A DNA stretch of 64,000 nucleotides from assembly GCF_004570865.1 (NCBI RefSeq), contig NZ_SPQS01000014.1:1-64000 (forward strand). Direction: 5' to 3'. This document shows, piece by piece, positions 17,126-25,639 of this stretch. The stretch's first letter is position 1. Each line of letters opens with the position of its first letter. Source of the stretch: Bradyrhizobium frederickii (GTDB lineage: Bacteria > Pseudomonadota > Alphaproteobacteria > Rhizobiales > Xanthobacteraceae). Under the pieces are notes generated by a model that searched no databases, had not been told where the DNA came from, and saw only the letters and a list, made by a program, of their open reading frames with translations. Made by a program: the position numbers and the translations under genes.

Positions 17126-18100
17126 ATGGGGACGGTCCTGGATTCAGTCGGCAAGCTGATTGCCGCGTACCTCTCCAAGGAGGTGCCGGGCTACGAGCCG
17201 TTCACGCCGAGCGACCCGGAGCACCTGCGCGGCGTCATCGAGCCCGGCGACGTGCTGCTGGTCGAGGGCAACAATCGCATCTCCGGCATCATCAAATATC
17301 TGACCCAGTCGACCTGGTCGCACGCCGCGCTCTATGTCGGCCCGGTCGAAGGCGCCGCGGAGCCCGATGGCGAGCCGCATGTGCTGATCGAGGCCAATAT
17401 CGGCGAAGGCGTCACCTCCGCGCCGCTGTCCAAATATTTCCCGTATCACACCCGCCTCTGCCGCCCGGTCGGGCTGTCCTATGAGGATCGCACCACGGTC
17501 TGCCGCTATGCGATCAACCGCATCGGCTTCGGCTACGACACCAAGAACATCGTCGACTTGATGCGTTATCTGTTCCCGATGCCGATACCGCAGCGCTGGC
17601 GCCGGCGCATGATCGCGATCGGCTCGGGCGATCCGACCAAGATCATCTGCTCGGCGCTGATCGCGCAGGCGTTCGATGCCGTGCGCTACCCGATCCTGCC
17701 CAAGATCACCAAGGCCGGCAGCCGCGCCGCGCGCCGGGAGATCCTGCACATCCGCGATTCCTCGCTCTACATGCCCCGCGACTTCGATATCTCGCCCTAT
17801 TTCGAGGTCGTCAAACCCACCATCGTGCACGGGTTCGACTACACCGCGCTGCACTGGGCCGACATGCAGAAGCCGCTCGAGGAGGTAGCGGGCACATTCA
17901 GTGTGTTTCCAGAAACGATCAGTGCGCCGCCGCTCGTTCCTGAGGCGATTGACCAGGAGGCGCCGGATGAGATTCCGGCTGAAGAAGTGAGCGTGCAGGC
18001 TGCGGTGGCCGAAAGCGTCTCCGGACATGTCGCGCTGCTGAAGAAGCTGGCGATGTACCGCCCGAGGCGGCGTAGCCGGACGCACGAGAGGGCGGCATAG
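17126..18100 (+). CDS. YiiX/YebB-like NlpC/P60-superfamily cysteine hydrolase
   Basis: A 324-aa protein with the permuted papain-like fold of the YiiX group: PGDVLLVEGNNRISGIIKYL, then TQSTWSHAALYVGP with the candidate catalytic histidine, and KIICSALIAQAFDAV with the candidate cysteine. These enzymes act as amidases or acyltransferases on lipids or peptide links. There is no signal peptide. The C-terminal 70 residues are acidic and low in complexity, ending in a basic RPRRRSRTHERAA. GGGGGGAG precedes the ATG. Nothing in the neighbourhood defines a substrate. Confidence 0.75.
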   Translation: MGTVLDSVGKLIAAYLSKEVPGYEPFTPSDPEHLRGVIEPGDVLLVEGNNRISGIIKYLTQSTWSHAALYVGPVEGAAEPDGEPHVLIEANIGEGVTSAPLSKYFPYHTRLCRPVGLSYEDRTTVCRYAINRIGFGYDTKNIVDLMRYLFPMPIPQRWRRRMIAIGSGDPTKIICSALIAQAFDAVRYPILPKITKAGSRAARREILHIRDSSLYMPRDFDISPYFEVVKPTIVHGFDYTALHWADMQKPLEEVAGTFSVFPETISAPPLVPEAIDQEAPDEIPAEEVSVQAAVAESVSGHVALLKKLAMYRPRRRSRTHERAA

Positions 18101-18205
18101 ACGCTGACGTACCTGCCTAGTGCGCAATTGCGCCCGGGCGCGGATCTCGCCTCTCAGCAACCATCATTGGCGGGCGCGAAGCGACGAAGCAGCGACCGCG
18201 AAGAC

Positions 18206-18481
18206 CTACCGCTCCGCCCGTCCGATCACCGCCATCAGCTCCGCGATCTTCGCGCGTTGATCGACCTTGTCGCCGCTCGCGATGGCGTGCTCGACGCAAT
18301 GGGCGACGTGATCCTTCAGGATCTCCTCCTCGACCCGGCGCAGTGCGGCCCGCACCGCCGAGATCTGCGTCACGATGTCGATGCAGTAGCGGTCGTCCTC
18401 TACCATTTTCGAGAGGCCGCGAACCTGGCCCTCGATCCGGCCGAGGCGTTTTCCGACAGATGCCTTGATGTCTTTGCGCAT
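18206..18481 (-). CDS. csoR: CsoR-family copper-sensing repressor
   Basis: A 91-aa all-helical repressor of the CsoR/RcnR/FrmR family. The family metal ligands are present as C33, H58 and C62 (YCIDIVTQ, KDHVAHCVEH), the Cys-His-Cys set of copper-responsive CsoR. It represses its target when apo and releases DNA on binding Cu(I). It is divergent from copA, with a palindromic operator between the two start codons, so it most likely controls both. FrmR (formaldehyde) is the alternative, but the copA neighbour argues for copper. Confidence 0.9.
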   Translation of the reverse strand: MRKDIKASVGKRLGRIEGQVRGLSKMVEDDRYCIDIVTQISAVRAALRRVEEEILKDHVAHCVEHAIASGDKVDQRAKIAELMAVIGRAER

Positions 18482-18490
18482 GCGGTCTAT

Positions 18491-18507
18491 ATACCCCTAC
18501 CGGGTAT
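18491..18507. promoter_or_regulatory. Probable CsoR operator between csoR and copA
   Basis: ATACCCCTACCGGGTAT is a near-perfect palindrome located 9 bases from the csoR start and 38 bases from the copA start. G/C tracts flanked by AT/TA are typical CsoR-family operators, and its position would allow one repressor to block both promoters. Confidence 0.75.
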
Positions 18508-18545
18508 GGGTTGCAAGACCCGGATACAGGCGCCGGAGCAGGGCT

Positions 18546-20999
18546 ATGAACGAACACGGGCATCATCACGACGCGGGCGGACATTCCGGATGCGGGTGCT
18601 CAGCCAAAACGGAAGTGACCAAGGCGGCAGCGGCCAAGCCGGCAACGTCCTCCTGCTGCGGCGGGCACGGCGACCACGCCGGCCACGCGCATGACCCTGG
18701 TGAGGGCGCGACCAAGGTCAAAGACCCTGTCTGCGGCATGAGCGTCGATCCCGCGACCTCGAAGCACCACCTCGCCCATCACGGCGAGACCTTCCATTTC
18801 TGCTCGGCCGGCTGCCGCACCAAGTTCGCGGCCGATCCGGCCAAATATCTCGCCACGGAAAAGGCACCCGAGCCCGAGATGCCCGCGGGCACGATCTACA
18901 CCTGCCCGATGCACCCCGAGATCCGCCAGGTCGGTCCCGGCAGCTGCCCGATCTGCGGCATGGCGCTGGAGCCCGAGGTCGCGAGCCTGGAGACCGGACC
19001 CAATCCCGAGCTCGCCGACATGACACGGCGGTTCTGGATCGGCGGCGCGCTGTCACTGCCGGCGGTGGTGCTGGAGATGGGCGGCCATCTCGCGGGTCCG
19101 CACAATTGGATCGACCCGACGCTGTCGAACTGGATCCAGCTCGCCTTCGCCACACCGGTGGTGCTGTGGGCCGGCTGGCCGTTCTTCGTCCGCGGTTGGC
19201 AGTCGCTGCTGACGCGCAACCTCAACATGTTCACGCTGATCGCGATGGGCACGGGCGTTGCCTATGTCTACAGCGTCCTCGGCACCGTCACGCCGCAGAT
19301 CTTCCCCGCTACGTTCCGCGCCCATGAAGGTGCGGTCGCGGTCTATTTCGAAGCCGCCGCCGTCATCACCGTGCTGGTGCTGCTCGGCCAGGTGCTGGAG
19401 CTGCGTGCACGTGACGCCACCTCGGGCGCGATCAAGGCGCTGCTTCAACTGGCGCCGAAGACCGCGCGCCGCGTCGACGCCGATGGCAGCGAGCATGAGG
19501 TGGAAATCGATACGCTTCATGCCGGCGACCGCTTGCGCGTTCGTCCCGGCGAGAAGGTGCCGGTCGACGGCATCATCCTCGAGGGACGCTCCTCGCTCGA
19601 CGAATCCCTGGTGACGGGGGAATCCATGCCGGTCACCAAGGAAACCGGTGCAAAGGTCATTGCCGGCACGCTGAACCAGTCGGGCAGCTTCGTGATGCGC
19701 GCCGACAAGGTCGGCCGCGAGACGCTGCTGTCGCAGATCGTGCAGATGGTCGCGGACGCGCAGCGCTCGCGCGCGCCGATCCAGCGCCTGGCCGATCAGG
19801 TCGCCGGCTGGTTCGTGCCCGCCGTGATCGTCGTCGCCCTGGCGGCCTTCGCCGCCTGGGCCTGGTTCGGACCGGAGCCACGGCTCGCCTTCGGTCTCGT
19901 CGCCGCCGTCAGCGTGCTGATCATCGCCTGCCCCTGTGCGCTGGGCCTGGCGACCCCGATGTCGATCATGGTCGGCGTCGGCCGCGGTGCGCAAGGCGGC
20001 GTGCTGATCAAGAACGCCGAGGCGCTGGAACGGATGGAGAAGATCGACACGCTGGTGGTCGACAAGACCGGCACGCTGACCGAGGGCAAGCCCAAGGTGG
20101 TCGCGATCGTGCCGGCTTCCGGCTTTGCGGAAGGCGAGATCCTGCGGCTTGCGGCCAGCGTCGAGCGCGCCAGCGAGCATCCATTGGCTGACGCGATCAT
20201 GCGTGCCGCCAAGGAGAAGCAGCTTGCGCTCGGCCCGGTCGAGCACTTCGACTCGCCGACCGGCAAGGGCGCCACCGGCAAGGTCGACGGCAAGACCATC
20301 GCGCTCGGCAACGCCAGATATCTCGCCTCGATCGGCATCGACACGACGGCACTCGACGCCGAGGCCGAGCGGCTGCGCCAGGACGGAGCCACCGTGATCA
20401 ACATGGCCGTGGACGGCCGGCTGGCCGGCCTGTTCGCGATCGCCGATCCGGTCAAGGCCTCGACCCCGGAGGCATTGAAGGCGTTGGCTGCCGAAGGCAT
20501 CAAGGTGATCATGCTGACCGGCGACAACCGCACCACGGCGGAAGCGGTGGCGCGCCGGCTCGGCATCGCCGAGGTCGAGGCCGAGGTGCTGCCGGACCAG
20601 AAAAGCGCGGTGGTGACCAGGCTGCAAAAGGCCGGCCGCATCGTCGCGATGGCCGGCGACGGCGTCAACGACGCGCCGGCGCTGGCCGCCGCCGAAGTCG
20701 GCATTGCCATGGGCACCGGCACGGACGTCGCGATGGAGAGCGCCGGCGTGACCCTGCTCAAGGGCGATCTCGTCGGCATCGTCCGCGCCCGAAAACTGTC
20801 GCAGGCGACCATGAGCAACATCCGCCAAAACCTGTTCTTCGCCTTCATCTATAACGCCGCCGGCATTCCGATCGCGGCCGGCATCCTTTACCCGGCCTTC
20901 GGCCTGCTGCTCTCGCCGATCATCGCCGCGGCGGCGATGGCGCTGTCCTCGGTCAGCGTGGTCGGCAATGCGCTGCGCTTGCGCGCAACGCAGCTGTGA
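18546..20999 (+). CDS. copA: Copper-exporting P1B-type ATPase
   Basis: An 817-aa Cu(I) efflux ATPase. Unlike classic CopA it has no N-terminal GMTCxxC domain: residues 1-50 are His/Cys-rich, 58-104 form a YHS domain (VCGMSVDP) and 117-144 a heavy-metal-binding domain (TCPMHPEIRQVGPGSCPICG). The ATPase core follows with TGES (357-360), the transmembrane CPC motif (462-464), phosphorylation loop DKTGT (506-510) and hinge GDGVNDAPAL. GGAG precedes the ATG. It is divergent from csoR and shares its operator; expression should rise with copper. Confidence 0.96.
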   Translation: MNEHGHHHDAGGHSGCGCSAKTEVTKAAAAKPATSSCCGGHGDHAGHAHDPGEGATKVKDPVCGMSVDPATSKHHLAHHGETFHFCSAGCRTKFAADPAKYLATEKAPEPEMPAGTIYTCPMHPEIRQVGPGSCPICGMALEPEVASLETGPNPELADMTRRFWIGGALSLPAVVLEMGGHLAGPHNWIDPTLSNWIQLAFATPVVLWAGWPFFVRGWQSLLTRNLNMFTLIAMGTGVAYVYSVLGTVTPQIFPATFRAHEGAVAVYFEAAAVITVLVLLGQVLELRARDATSGAIKALLQLAPKTARRVDADGSEHEVEIDTLHAGDRLRVRPGEKVPVDGIILEGRSSLDESLVTGESMPVTKETGAKVIAGTLNQSGSFVMRADKVGRETLLSQIVQMVADAQRSRAPIQRLADQVAGWFVPAVIVVALAAFAAWAWFGPEPRLAFGLVAAVSVLIIACPCALGLATPMSIMVGVGRGAQGGVLIKNAEALERMEKIDTLVVDKTGTLTEGKPKVVAIVPASGFAEGEILRLAASVERASEHPLADAIMRAAKEKQLALGPVEHFDSPTGKGATGKVDGKTIALGNARYLASIGIDTTALDAEAERLRQDGATVINMAVDGRLAGLFAIADPVKASTPEALKALAAEGIKVIMLTGDNRTTAEAVARRLGIAEVEAEVLPDQKSAVVTRLQKAGRIVAMAGDGVNDAPALAAAEVGIAMGTGTDVAMESAGVTLLKGDLVGIVRARKLSQATMSNIRQNLFFAFIYNAAGIPIAAGILYPAFGLLLSPIIAAAAMALSSVSVVGNALRLRATQL

Positions 21000-21077
21000 C
21001 GCAAGCTCGCCAAATCGCCCCGGATGGCGCTACGCTCCATCCGGGCTGCGCAGGAGCGGTTTGAGCGAGAGGGGCCG

Positions 21078-21524
21078 ATGCAGCGGATAACGATCACGAT
21101 CGAGGACGACCTCCTGGCGGAGATCGACGCCGCAGCCGAGGCGCGCGGCTACCAGAACCGCTCCGAGATCATCCGCGACCTCGCGCGCGCCGGCCTGCAG
21201 CAGAGCACCGAGGACACCGCGCAGACCGGCCAATGCGTTGCCGGTCTCGTCTATGTCTACGACCACGCCGCCCGCGATCTGTCGAAACGACTGGTGCAGG
21301 AATTCCACGGCCATCACGACCTCGCGCTGGCGACCCTTCACGTCCATCTCGACGACAACAATTGCATGGAGATGACGGCGCTGAAGGGGCCGGCGGATGA
21401 GGTCAAGCATTTCGCCGACCACATCATCGCCGAACGCGGCGTCCGCTACGGCCGCGTGGTGATGATCCCGACCGGGGATGGCAAGCCGGCGAAAGGGCGG
21501 AAGCACGGGCACCGGCACGACTAG
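21078..21524 (+). CDS. nikR: Nickel-responsive regulator NikR
   Basis: A 148-aa ribbon-helix-helix repressor. Residues 1-45 form the RHH DNA-binding domain (RITITIEDDLLAEIDAAAEA, NRSEIIRDLARAGL); the C-terminal ACT-like domain carries the nickel ligands H77, H88, H90 and C96 in FHGHHDLALATLHVHLDDNN, matching E. coli H76/H87/H89/C95. GAGAGGGG precedes the ATG. It usually represses nickel uptake genes; none is next to it here, so its targets must lie elsewhere. It follows copA by 78 bases on the same strand. Confidence 0.95.
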   Translation: MQRITITIEDDLLAEIDAAAEARGYQNRSEIIRDLARAGLQQSTEDTAQTGQCVAGLVYVYDHAARDLSKRLVQEFHGHHDLALATLHVHLDDNNCMEMTALKGPADEVKHFADHIIAERGVRYGRVVMIPTGDGKPAKGRKHGHRHD

Positions 21525-21537
21525 GCTTGCGGCTTGC

Positions 21538-21763
21538 GTGCCCCGGACGAGCGCAGCGCATCTTCAGCGGTGCGCTGCAGAGCCGGGGCCCATCTCGCGG
21601 CAAGCTAAAGCATGATCCGGAAAAGTGCGCAGCGGTTTTCCGAAAAGATCATACTTAAACAACAACCTAAGCGCGATGATGATTCATCCTGATCGCATCG
21701 CGCTTTAATGGGTCCCGGCTCTGCGGAGCAGCGTTGCACGCTGCACCGCGTCCGGGACACGGC
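21538..21763. repeat. Nested palindromic repeats between nikR and the EI24 gene
   Basis: An outer inverted repeat (GTGCCCCGGACGAGCGCAGC..GAGCCGGGGCCCAT and ATGGGTCCCGGCTC..CGTCCGGGACACG) has a second repeat inserted in its centre: AGCATGATCCGGAAAAGTGC with GCGGTTTTCCG..GATCAT at 21609-21652. One element appears to have landed inside another. Confidence 0.75.
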
Positions 21764-21845
21764 CGTATCTTGGGCAACCAGCCTCCCTTGCCGAAGCCGC
21801 ATTGGGTGTCTACTTCTCGCGGGTCGTTTCGTGAAAGGGTGCCCC

Positions 21846-22586
21846 ATGCTGGATGCCGCCGTGAAGGCGCTGTCGCAAATGATCTCGCCGCCAATGCGCT
21901 CGATCCTGTGGCGATCGATCGGGCTTGCGCTCGTGCTGATCACCGTGCTGGCGATCGGCTTGCAGCGGCTGCTCAGCTGGTTTGCGACCTCCGGCGAGGT
22001 CTGGCTCGAAGGCCTGCTCGGGCCGGGCTGGCACTCTTCACTCGAAGTTCTGTCCTGGATCGTTTCGATCGCGGCGGGCCTCGGCGTCGTGTTCGGCGGC
22101 ATCTTCCTGATGCCCGCAATCACCTCGCTGGTGGCGAGCCTGTTCGTCGACGACGTCGCCGACATCGTCGAGCGCGAGCATTATCCCGCCGAGCAGCCGG
22201 GCGTCGCGCTGCCCTTCAGCCAGGCCATCCTCGAGGGCATCAAGACCGCGCTGCTGACGATTCTGATCTATCTTGCGGCGCTGCCGCTGGTGCTGTTCGC
22301 CGGCGCCGGCTTCCTGGTCTTCTTCCTCGCCACGGCCTGGCTCCTGGGCCGCGAATATTTCGAGCTGGCGGCGATGCGCTTCCGCCCGCCGGAGGAAGCC
22401 AAGGCGATGCGGCGCGACAATGCCGCGACCATCTTCACCGCGGGCCTGTTCATCGCCGCCTTCGTCTCGATCCCGATCGTCAATCTGGCGACGCCGATCT
22501 TCGCCATGGCCTTCATGGTCCACATGCACAAGCGGCTGTCGGGCCCGCGGCCGGAGCTGATCGCGCCGGCGCGGCAGATGCGGTAA
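21846..22586 (+). CDS. EI24 / CysZ-like membrane protein
   Basis: A 246-aa integral membrane protein of the EI24/CysZ superfamily (PF07264): an N-terminal amphipathic part (MLDAAVKALSQMISPPMRSI), hydrophobic segments at roughly 20-45, 70-100, 140-175 and 200-230, and the typical YFELAAMRFRP segment with a C-terminal MAFMVHMHKR. CysZ members transport sulfate; many alphaproteobacterial members are uncharacterised. AAGGG precedes the ATG. It is convergent with nth. Confidence 0.8.
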   Translation: MLDAAVKALSQMISPPMRSILWRSIGLALVLITVLAIGLQRLLSWFATSGEVWLEGLLGPGWHSSLEVLSWIVSIAAGLGVVFGGIFLMPAITSLVASLFVDDVADIVEREHYPAEQPGVALPFSQAILEGIKTALLTILIYLAALPLVLFAGAGFLVFFLATAWLLGREYFELAAMRFRPPEEAKAMRRDNAATIFTAGLFIAAFVSIPIVNLATPIFAMAFMVHMHKRLSGPRPELIAPARQMR

Positions 22587-22598
22587 CGGAGCCGTCGC

Positions 22599-23381
22599 TC
22601 AGACCGTCTTCTCTGGCCACCGGCAGAGATCATTGATCAGGCAGACCTCGCAGCGCGGCTTGCGTGCGAGGCACGTGTAACGGCCGTGCAGGATCAGCCA
22701 ATGATGGGCATGCAGCATGAACGCGGCCGGGATCACCTTTTCCAGACCAAGCTCGACCTCCAGCGGCGTCTTGCCGGGCGCCAGCCCCGTGCGGTTGCCG
22801 ACGCGGAAGACGTGCGTGTCGACCGCCATGGTATGCTCGCCGAAGGCCATGTTGAGCACGACGTTGGCGGTCTTGCGGCCGGCGCCGGGCAGCGACTCGA
22901 TCTCGGCGCGGGTGCGCGGCACCTCGCCGCCGAACTCGCTGAGCAGCTTTGCCGATAGCGCGATCACGTTCCTCGCCTTGGTGCGGTAGAGGCCGATGGT
23001 CTTGATGTAGTCGCGCAAGCGCTCCTCGCCGAGGTCGAGCATCTTCTGCGGGGTGTCGGCGACCTCGAACAAGGCGCGCGTGGCCTTGTTGACGCCGGCG
23101 TCGGTCGCCTGCGCCGACAGCACCACGGCGACCAGCAGCGTGAACGGATTGACGTGCTCAAGCTCCCCTTTCGGTTCCGGGTTGGCTTTGTGGAAGCGGC
23201 TGAAGGCGTCGTAGACCTCGGCCGGCGTCCAAGGTCTTGAGGAATTGGGCTTGGTGGCCTTGAGCGATTTTTTCGCCGGAGCCGATGCCTTGACGGGCTT
23301 GGGCTTCGCAACGACAGCCTTTGCCTTCTTGTTCGGCACGGGCGCTTTGCGCGGCGCCGGCTTGCGGGTGATTTTCGCCAT
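22599..23381 (-). CDS. nth: Endonuclease III
   Basis: A 260-aa DNA glycosylase/AP lyase removing oxidised pyrimidines. Residues 1-45 are a Lys/Pro/Ala-rich tail; the catalytic core has the helix-hairpin-helix LPGAGRKTANVVLN with the catalytic lysine, VDTHVFRVGNRTG with the aspartate, and a C-terminal 4Fe-4S loop CLARKPRCEVCLINDLC (C-x6-C-x2-C-x5-C). The start at MAKITRKPAP is chosen because further upstream reading runs antisense to the divergent DUF2244 gene, 22 bases away. Confidence 0.95.
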   Translation of the reverse strand: MAKITRKPAPRKAPVPNKKAKAVVAKPKPVKASAPAKKSLKATKPNSSRPWTPAEVYDAFSRFHKANPEPKGELEHVNPFTLLVAVVLSAQATDAGVNKATRALFEVADTPQKMLDLGEERLRDYIKTIGLYRTKARNVIALSAKLLSEFGGEVPRTRAEIESLPGAGRKTANVVLNMAFGEHTMAVDTHVFRVGNRTGLAPGKTPLEVELGLEKVIPAAFMLHAHHWLILHGRYTCLARKPRCEVCLINDLCRWPEKTV

Positions 23382-23403
23382 GATCGGGATATACTGATGG
23401 ACG

Positions 23404-23934
23404 ATGAGCGCAGGCAACGAAATTGAGCGCGGCGATCCCGAACAGCGCGAAGCGCAGATCTTCTCTGCGCTGCTGACGCCGCACCGCTCGCTGAACCGCA
23501 CCGGCTTCCTCGCCGTGATGCTGTTCCTGAGCGTGGTCAGCTTTGCCACGGGCCTCGCCTTCCTGATCAAGGGCGCCTGGCCGGTGCTCGGCTTCTTCGG
23601 CCTCGACGTGCTCGTGGTGTGGTGGGCCTTCAAGGCCAATTTCCGCACCGCCCGAGCCCGTGAGGAGATTACGGTCACCGCCTCCGAACTGCGCGTGAGA
23701 CGCATCAACCATCGCGGCCAGGTCGCCGAATGGACGTTCAATCCGCTCTGGGTCCGGCTCGACATGGAGGTCGACGAGGACTTTGGCATCGAGCACCTCT
23801 ATCTGATCTCGCGCGGCCGCCAGATCCAGATCGCGAGGTTCCTGGGGCCGGAGGAAAAAGCAAGTTTTTACAAAGGCTTGGTTGAAGCGCTCAATGCCGC
23901 CAAGCGGGGGCCGACCTACAATCCGATCAGCTGA
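23404..23934 (+). CDS. DUF2244 membrane protein
   Basis: A 176-aa protein of the alphaproteobacterial DUF2244 family: two transmembrane helices (about 38-58 and 60-80) in LTPHRSLNRTGFLAVMLFLS and GLDVLVVWWAFKANFRTAR, then a cytosolic domain with EEITVTASELRVRRINHRG and EWTFNPLWVRLDME. Its function is unknown; a link to cytochrome oxidase or envelope functions has been suggested by family context only. It is divergent from nth. Confidence 0.88.
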   Translation: MSAGNEIERGDPEQREAQIFSALLTPHRSLNRTGFLAVMLFLSVVSFATGLAFLIKGAWPVLGFFGLDVLVVWWAFKANFRTARAREEITVTASELRVRRINHRGQVAEWTFNPLWVRLDMEVDEDFGIEHLYLISRGRQIQIARFLGPEEKASFYKGLVEALNAAKRGPTYNPIS

Positions 23935-23989
23935 TGTCGCATCGGAAATCGGGTGGTTTCCCAGCCGCCCCTCTCCTACATTTCCGGTC

Positions 23990-24886
23990 ATGATGACACT
24001 CGCCATACACGACCAGCGCCTGACCAAGCCGGGCCCCCAGAACGCCGCGCTGCGCGACTATGATTCGGTGCGCCGGGCGATCGCCTTCATCTCGGCGAAC
24101 TGGCGCGCGCAGCCGACCATCGAGGCGATGGCCGACGCGGCCGGCGTCACCCCGGATGAGCTGCACCATCTGTTCCGCCGCTGGGCCTCGATCACGCCAA
24201 AGGCCTTCATGCAGGCGCTGACGCTCGACCACGCCAAGGGCCTGCTGCGGGACTCCGCGAGCATTCTCGACGCCGCGCTCGATTCCGGCCTGTCGGGCCC
24301 GGGCCGGCTGCACGATCTCTTCGTCACGCACGAAGCCATGTCGCCGGGCGAATGGAAGAACGGCGGCGCCGGCCTCACCTTGCGCTACGGCTTTCATCCC
24401 TCCCCATTCGGCACGGCGATCGTGATTGCGACCGATCGCGGCTTGTCAGGGCTTGCCTTCGCCGACCACGGCGAGGAGAAAGTCGCGCTCGCCGACATGA
24501 CGCGGCGCTGGCCGCACGCCACCTATGTCGAAGACCACGAGGGCACGGCGCCGCTCGCTGCGCGCATCTTCGACACCAGGCTGTGGCGGCCGGACCAGCC
24601 GCTGCGCGTGGTGATGATCGGCACCGATTTCGAGGTGCGGGTGTGGGAGACGCTGCTGAAAATCCCGATGGGCCGCGCGGTGTCCTATTCCGACATCGCC
24701 TGCAACATCAACAGCCCGAAGGCCTCGCGCGCCGTCGGCGCGGCGATCGGCAAGAACCCGGTCTCGTTCGTCGTGCCCTGCCACCGCGCGCTCGGCAAGA
24801 GCGGCACCCTCACCGGCTATCATTGGGGCATCACCCGCAAGCAGGCGATGCTGGGCTGGGAAGCCGGACAGCTGGGGATGCAGTAG
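23990..24886 (+). CDS. AraC-type HTH / O6-methylguanine-DNA methyltransferase fusion (Ada-like)
   Basis: A 298-aa bifunctional protein. Residues about 20-105 form an AraC HTH domain (YDSVRRAIAFISANWRAQPT, LHHLFRRWASITPKAFMQ). The rest is a methyltransferase domain with the active site VVPCHRALGKSGTLTGYHWG, whose cysteine irreversibly accepts methyl groups from O6-methylguanine. The N-terminal zinc domain of Ada, which repairs methylphosphotriesters and switches Ada to an activator, is missing, so the activation mechanism must differ. It starts 55 bases after the DUF2244 gene; a second ATG follows at 23993. Confidence 0.9.
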   Translation: MMTLAIHDQRLTKPGPQNAALRDYDSVRRAIAFISANWRAQPTIEAMADAAGVTPDELHHLFRRWASITPKAFMQALTLDHAKGLLRDSASILDAALDSGLSGPGRLHDLFVTHEAMSPGEWKNGGAGLTLRYGFHPSPFGTAIVIATDRGLSGLAFADHGEEKVALADMTRRWPHATYVEDHEGTAPLAARIFDTRLWRPDQPLRVVMIGTDFEVRVWETLLKIPMGRAVSYSDIACNINSPKASRAVGAAIGKNPVSFVVPCHRALGKSGTLTGYHWGITRKQAMLGWEAGQLGMQ

Positions 24887-24895
24887 CCGAGATGC

Positions 24896-24987
24896 CGTAG
24901 GGTGGGCAAAGGCGCATGGCGCCGTGCCCACGATCTTTCTCGAACCACTGACGCAACGTGGGCACGCTTCGCTTTGCCCACCCTACG
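24896..24987. repeat. Palindromic repeat (CGTAGGGTGGGC family)
   Basis: CGTAGGGTGGGCAAAGGCGC at the left and GCTTTGCCCACCCTACG at the right form an inverted repeat between two convergent genes. A relative with the same CGTAGGGTGG-type ends is at 39413-39503. Confidence 0.8.
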
Positions 24988-24996
24988 AGACCGTCC

Positions 24997-25620
24997 TTAC
25001 CCCGCCAGATCCAGCTTCGAGGCCACGGTCGAATCCGCATTGAGGCGGTAGATGATCGGCACGCCGGTGGCGAGCTCGCGCTTCAGGATGCCTTCGGGCG
25101 AGAGCTTTTCCAGCACCATGATCAGCGCGCGCAGCGAATTGCCGTGGGCGGCGACCAGCGTGCGCTTGCCGTTGAGCACGCTGGGCAGAATCTCCTGCAC
25201 GTAGTACGGCAGCGCGCGCGCCAGCGTGTCCTTCAGGCTTTCGCCGCCGGGCGGCGGCACATCGTAGGAGCGGCGCCAGATCAGCACCTGCTCCTCGCCC
25301 CATTTCTTGCGGGCGTCGTCCTTGTTGAGGCCGGAGAGATCGCCATAATCGCGCTCGTTCAGCGCGAGGTTCTTCGAGGTCGGCAAGCCTTCTTGGCCGA
25401 GCTCGCCGAGGATGATGTCGAGCGTGTGTTGCGCGCGCGTGAGCACCGAGGTGAAGGCCACGTCGAACACGAGGCCCTGTGCCTTCAGCTTGCGGCCGGC
25501 TTCCGTGGCTTCCTTCACGCCGAGCTCGGTGAGATCGGGATCCTTCCAGCCGGTGAACAGGTTCTTCAGATTCCATTCGCTCTGGCCGTGGCGCACGAGC
25601 ACGAGAAGACGTTCGCTCAT
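24997..25620 (-). CDS. gpmA: 2,3-bisphosphoglycerate-dependent phosphoglycerate mutase
   Basis: A 207-aa cofactor-dependent mutase interconverting 3- and 2-phosphoglycerate in glycolysis and gluconeogenesis. The phosphohistidine motif is LVRHGQSEWN, followed by LFTGWKDPDLTELG, LNERDYGDLSGLNK and the second catalytic histidine in AAHGNSLRALIMVLE. It is shorter than the 250-aa E. coli enzyme, as is usual in this order. The start ATG lies downstream of GGAAAG. It follows dapB by 19 bases and is probably co-transcribed with it. Confidence 0.95.
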   Translation of the reverse strand: MSERLLVLVRHGQSEWNLKNLFTGWKDPDLTELGVKEATEAGRKLKAQGLVFDVAFTSVLTRAQHTLDIILGELGQEGLPTSKNLALNERDYGDLSGLNKDDARKKWGEEQVLIWRRSYDVPPPGGESLKDTLARALPYYVQEILPSVLNGKRTLVAAHGNSLRALIMVLEKLSPEGILKRELATGVPIIYRLNADSTVASKLDLAG

Positions 25621-25639
25621 TGACTGCTTTCCGTGTTGT

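Noticed and set aside
19053..20828. 591-codon open frame antisense to copA
   Set aside because: Same reasons; it overlaps conserved ATPase motifs on the other strand.
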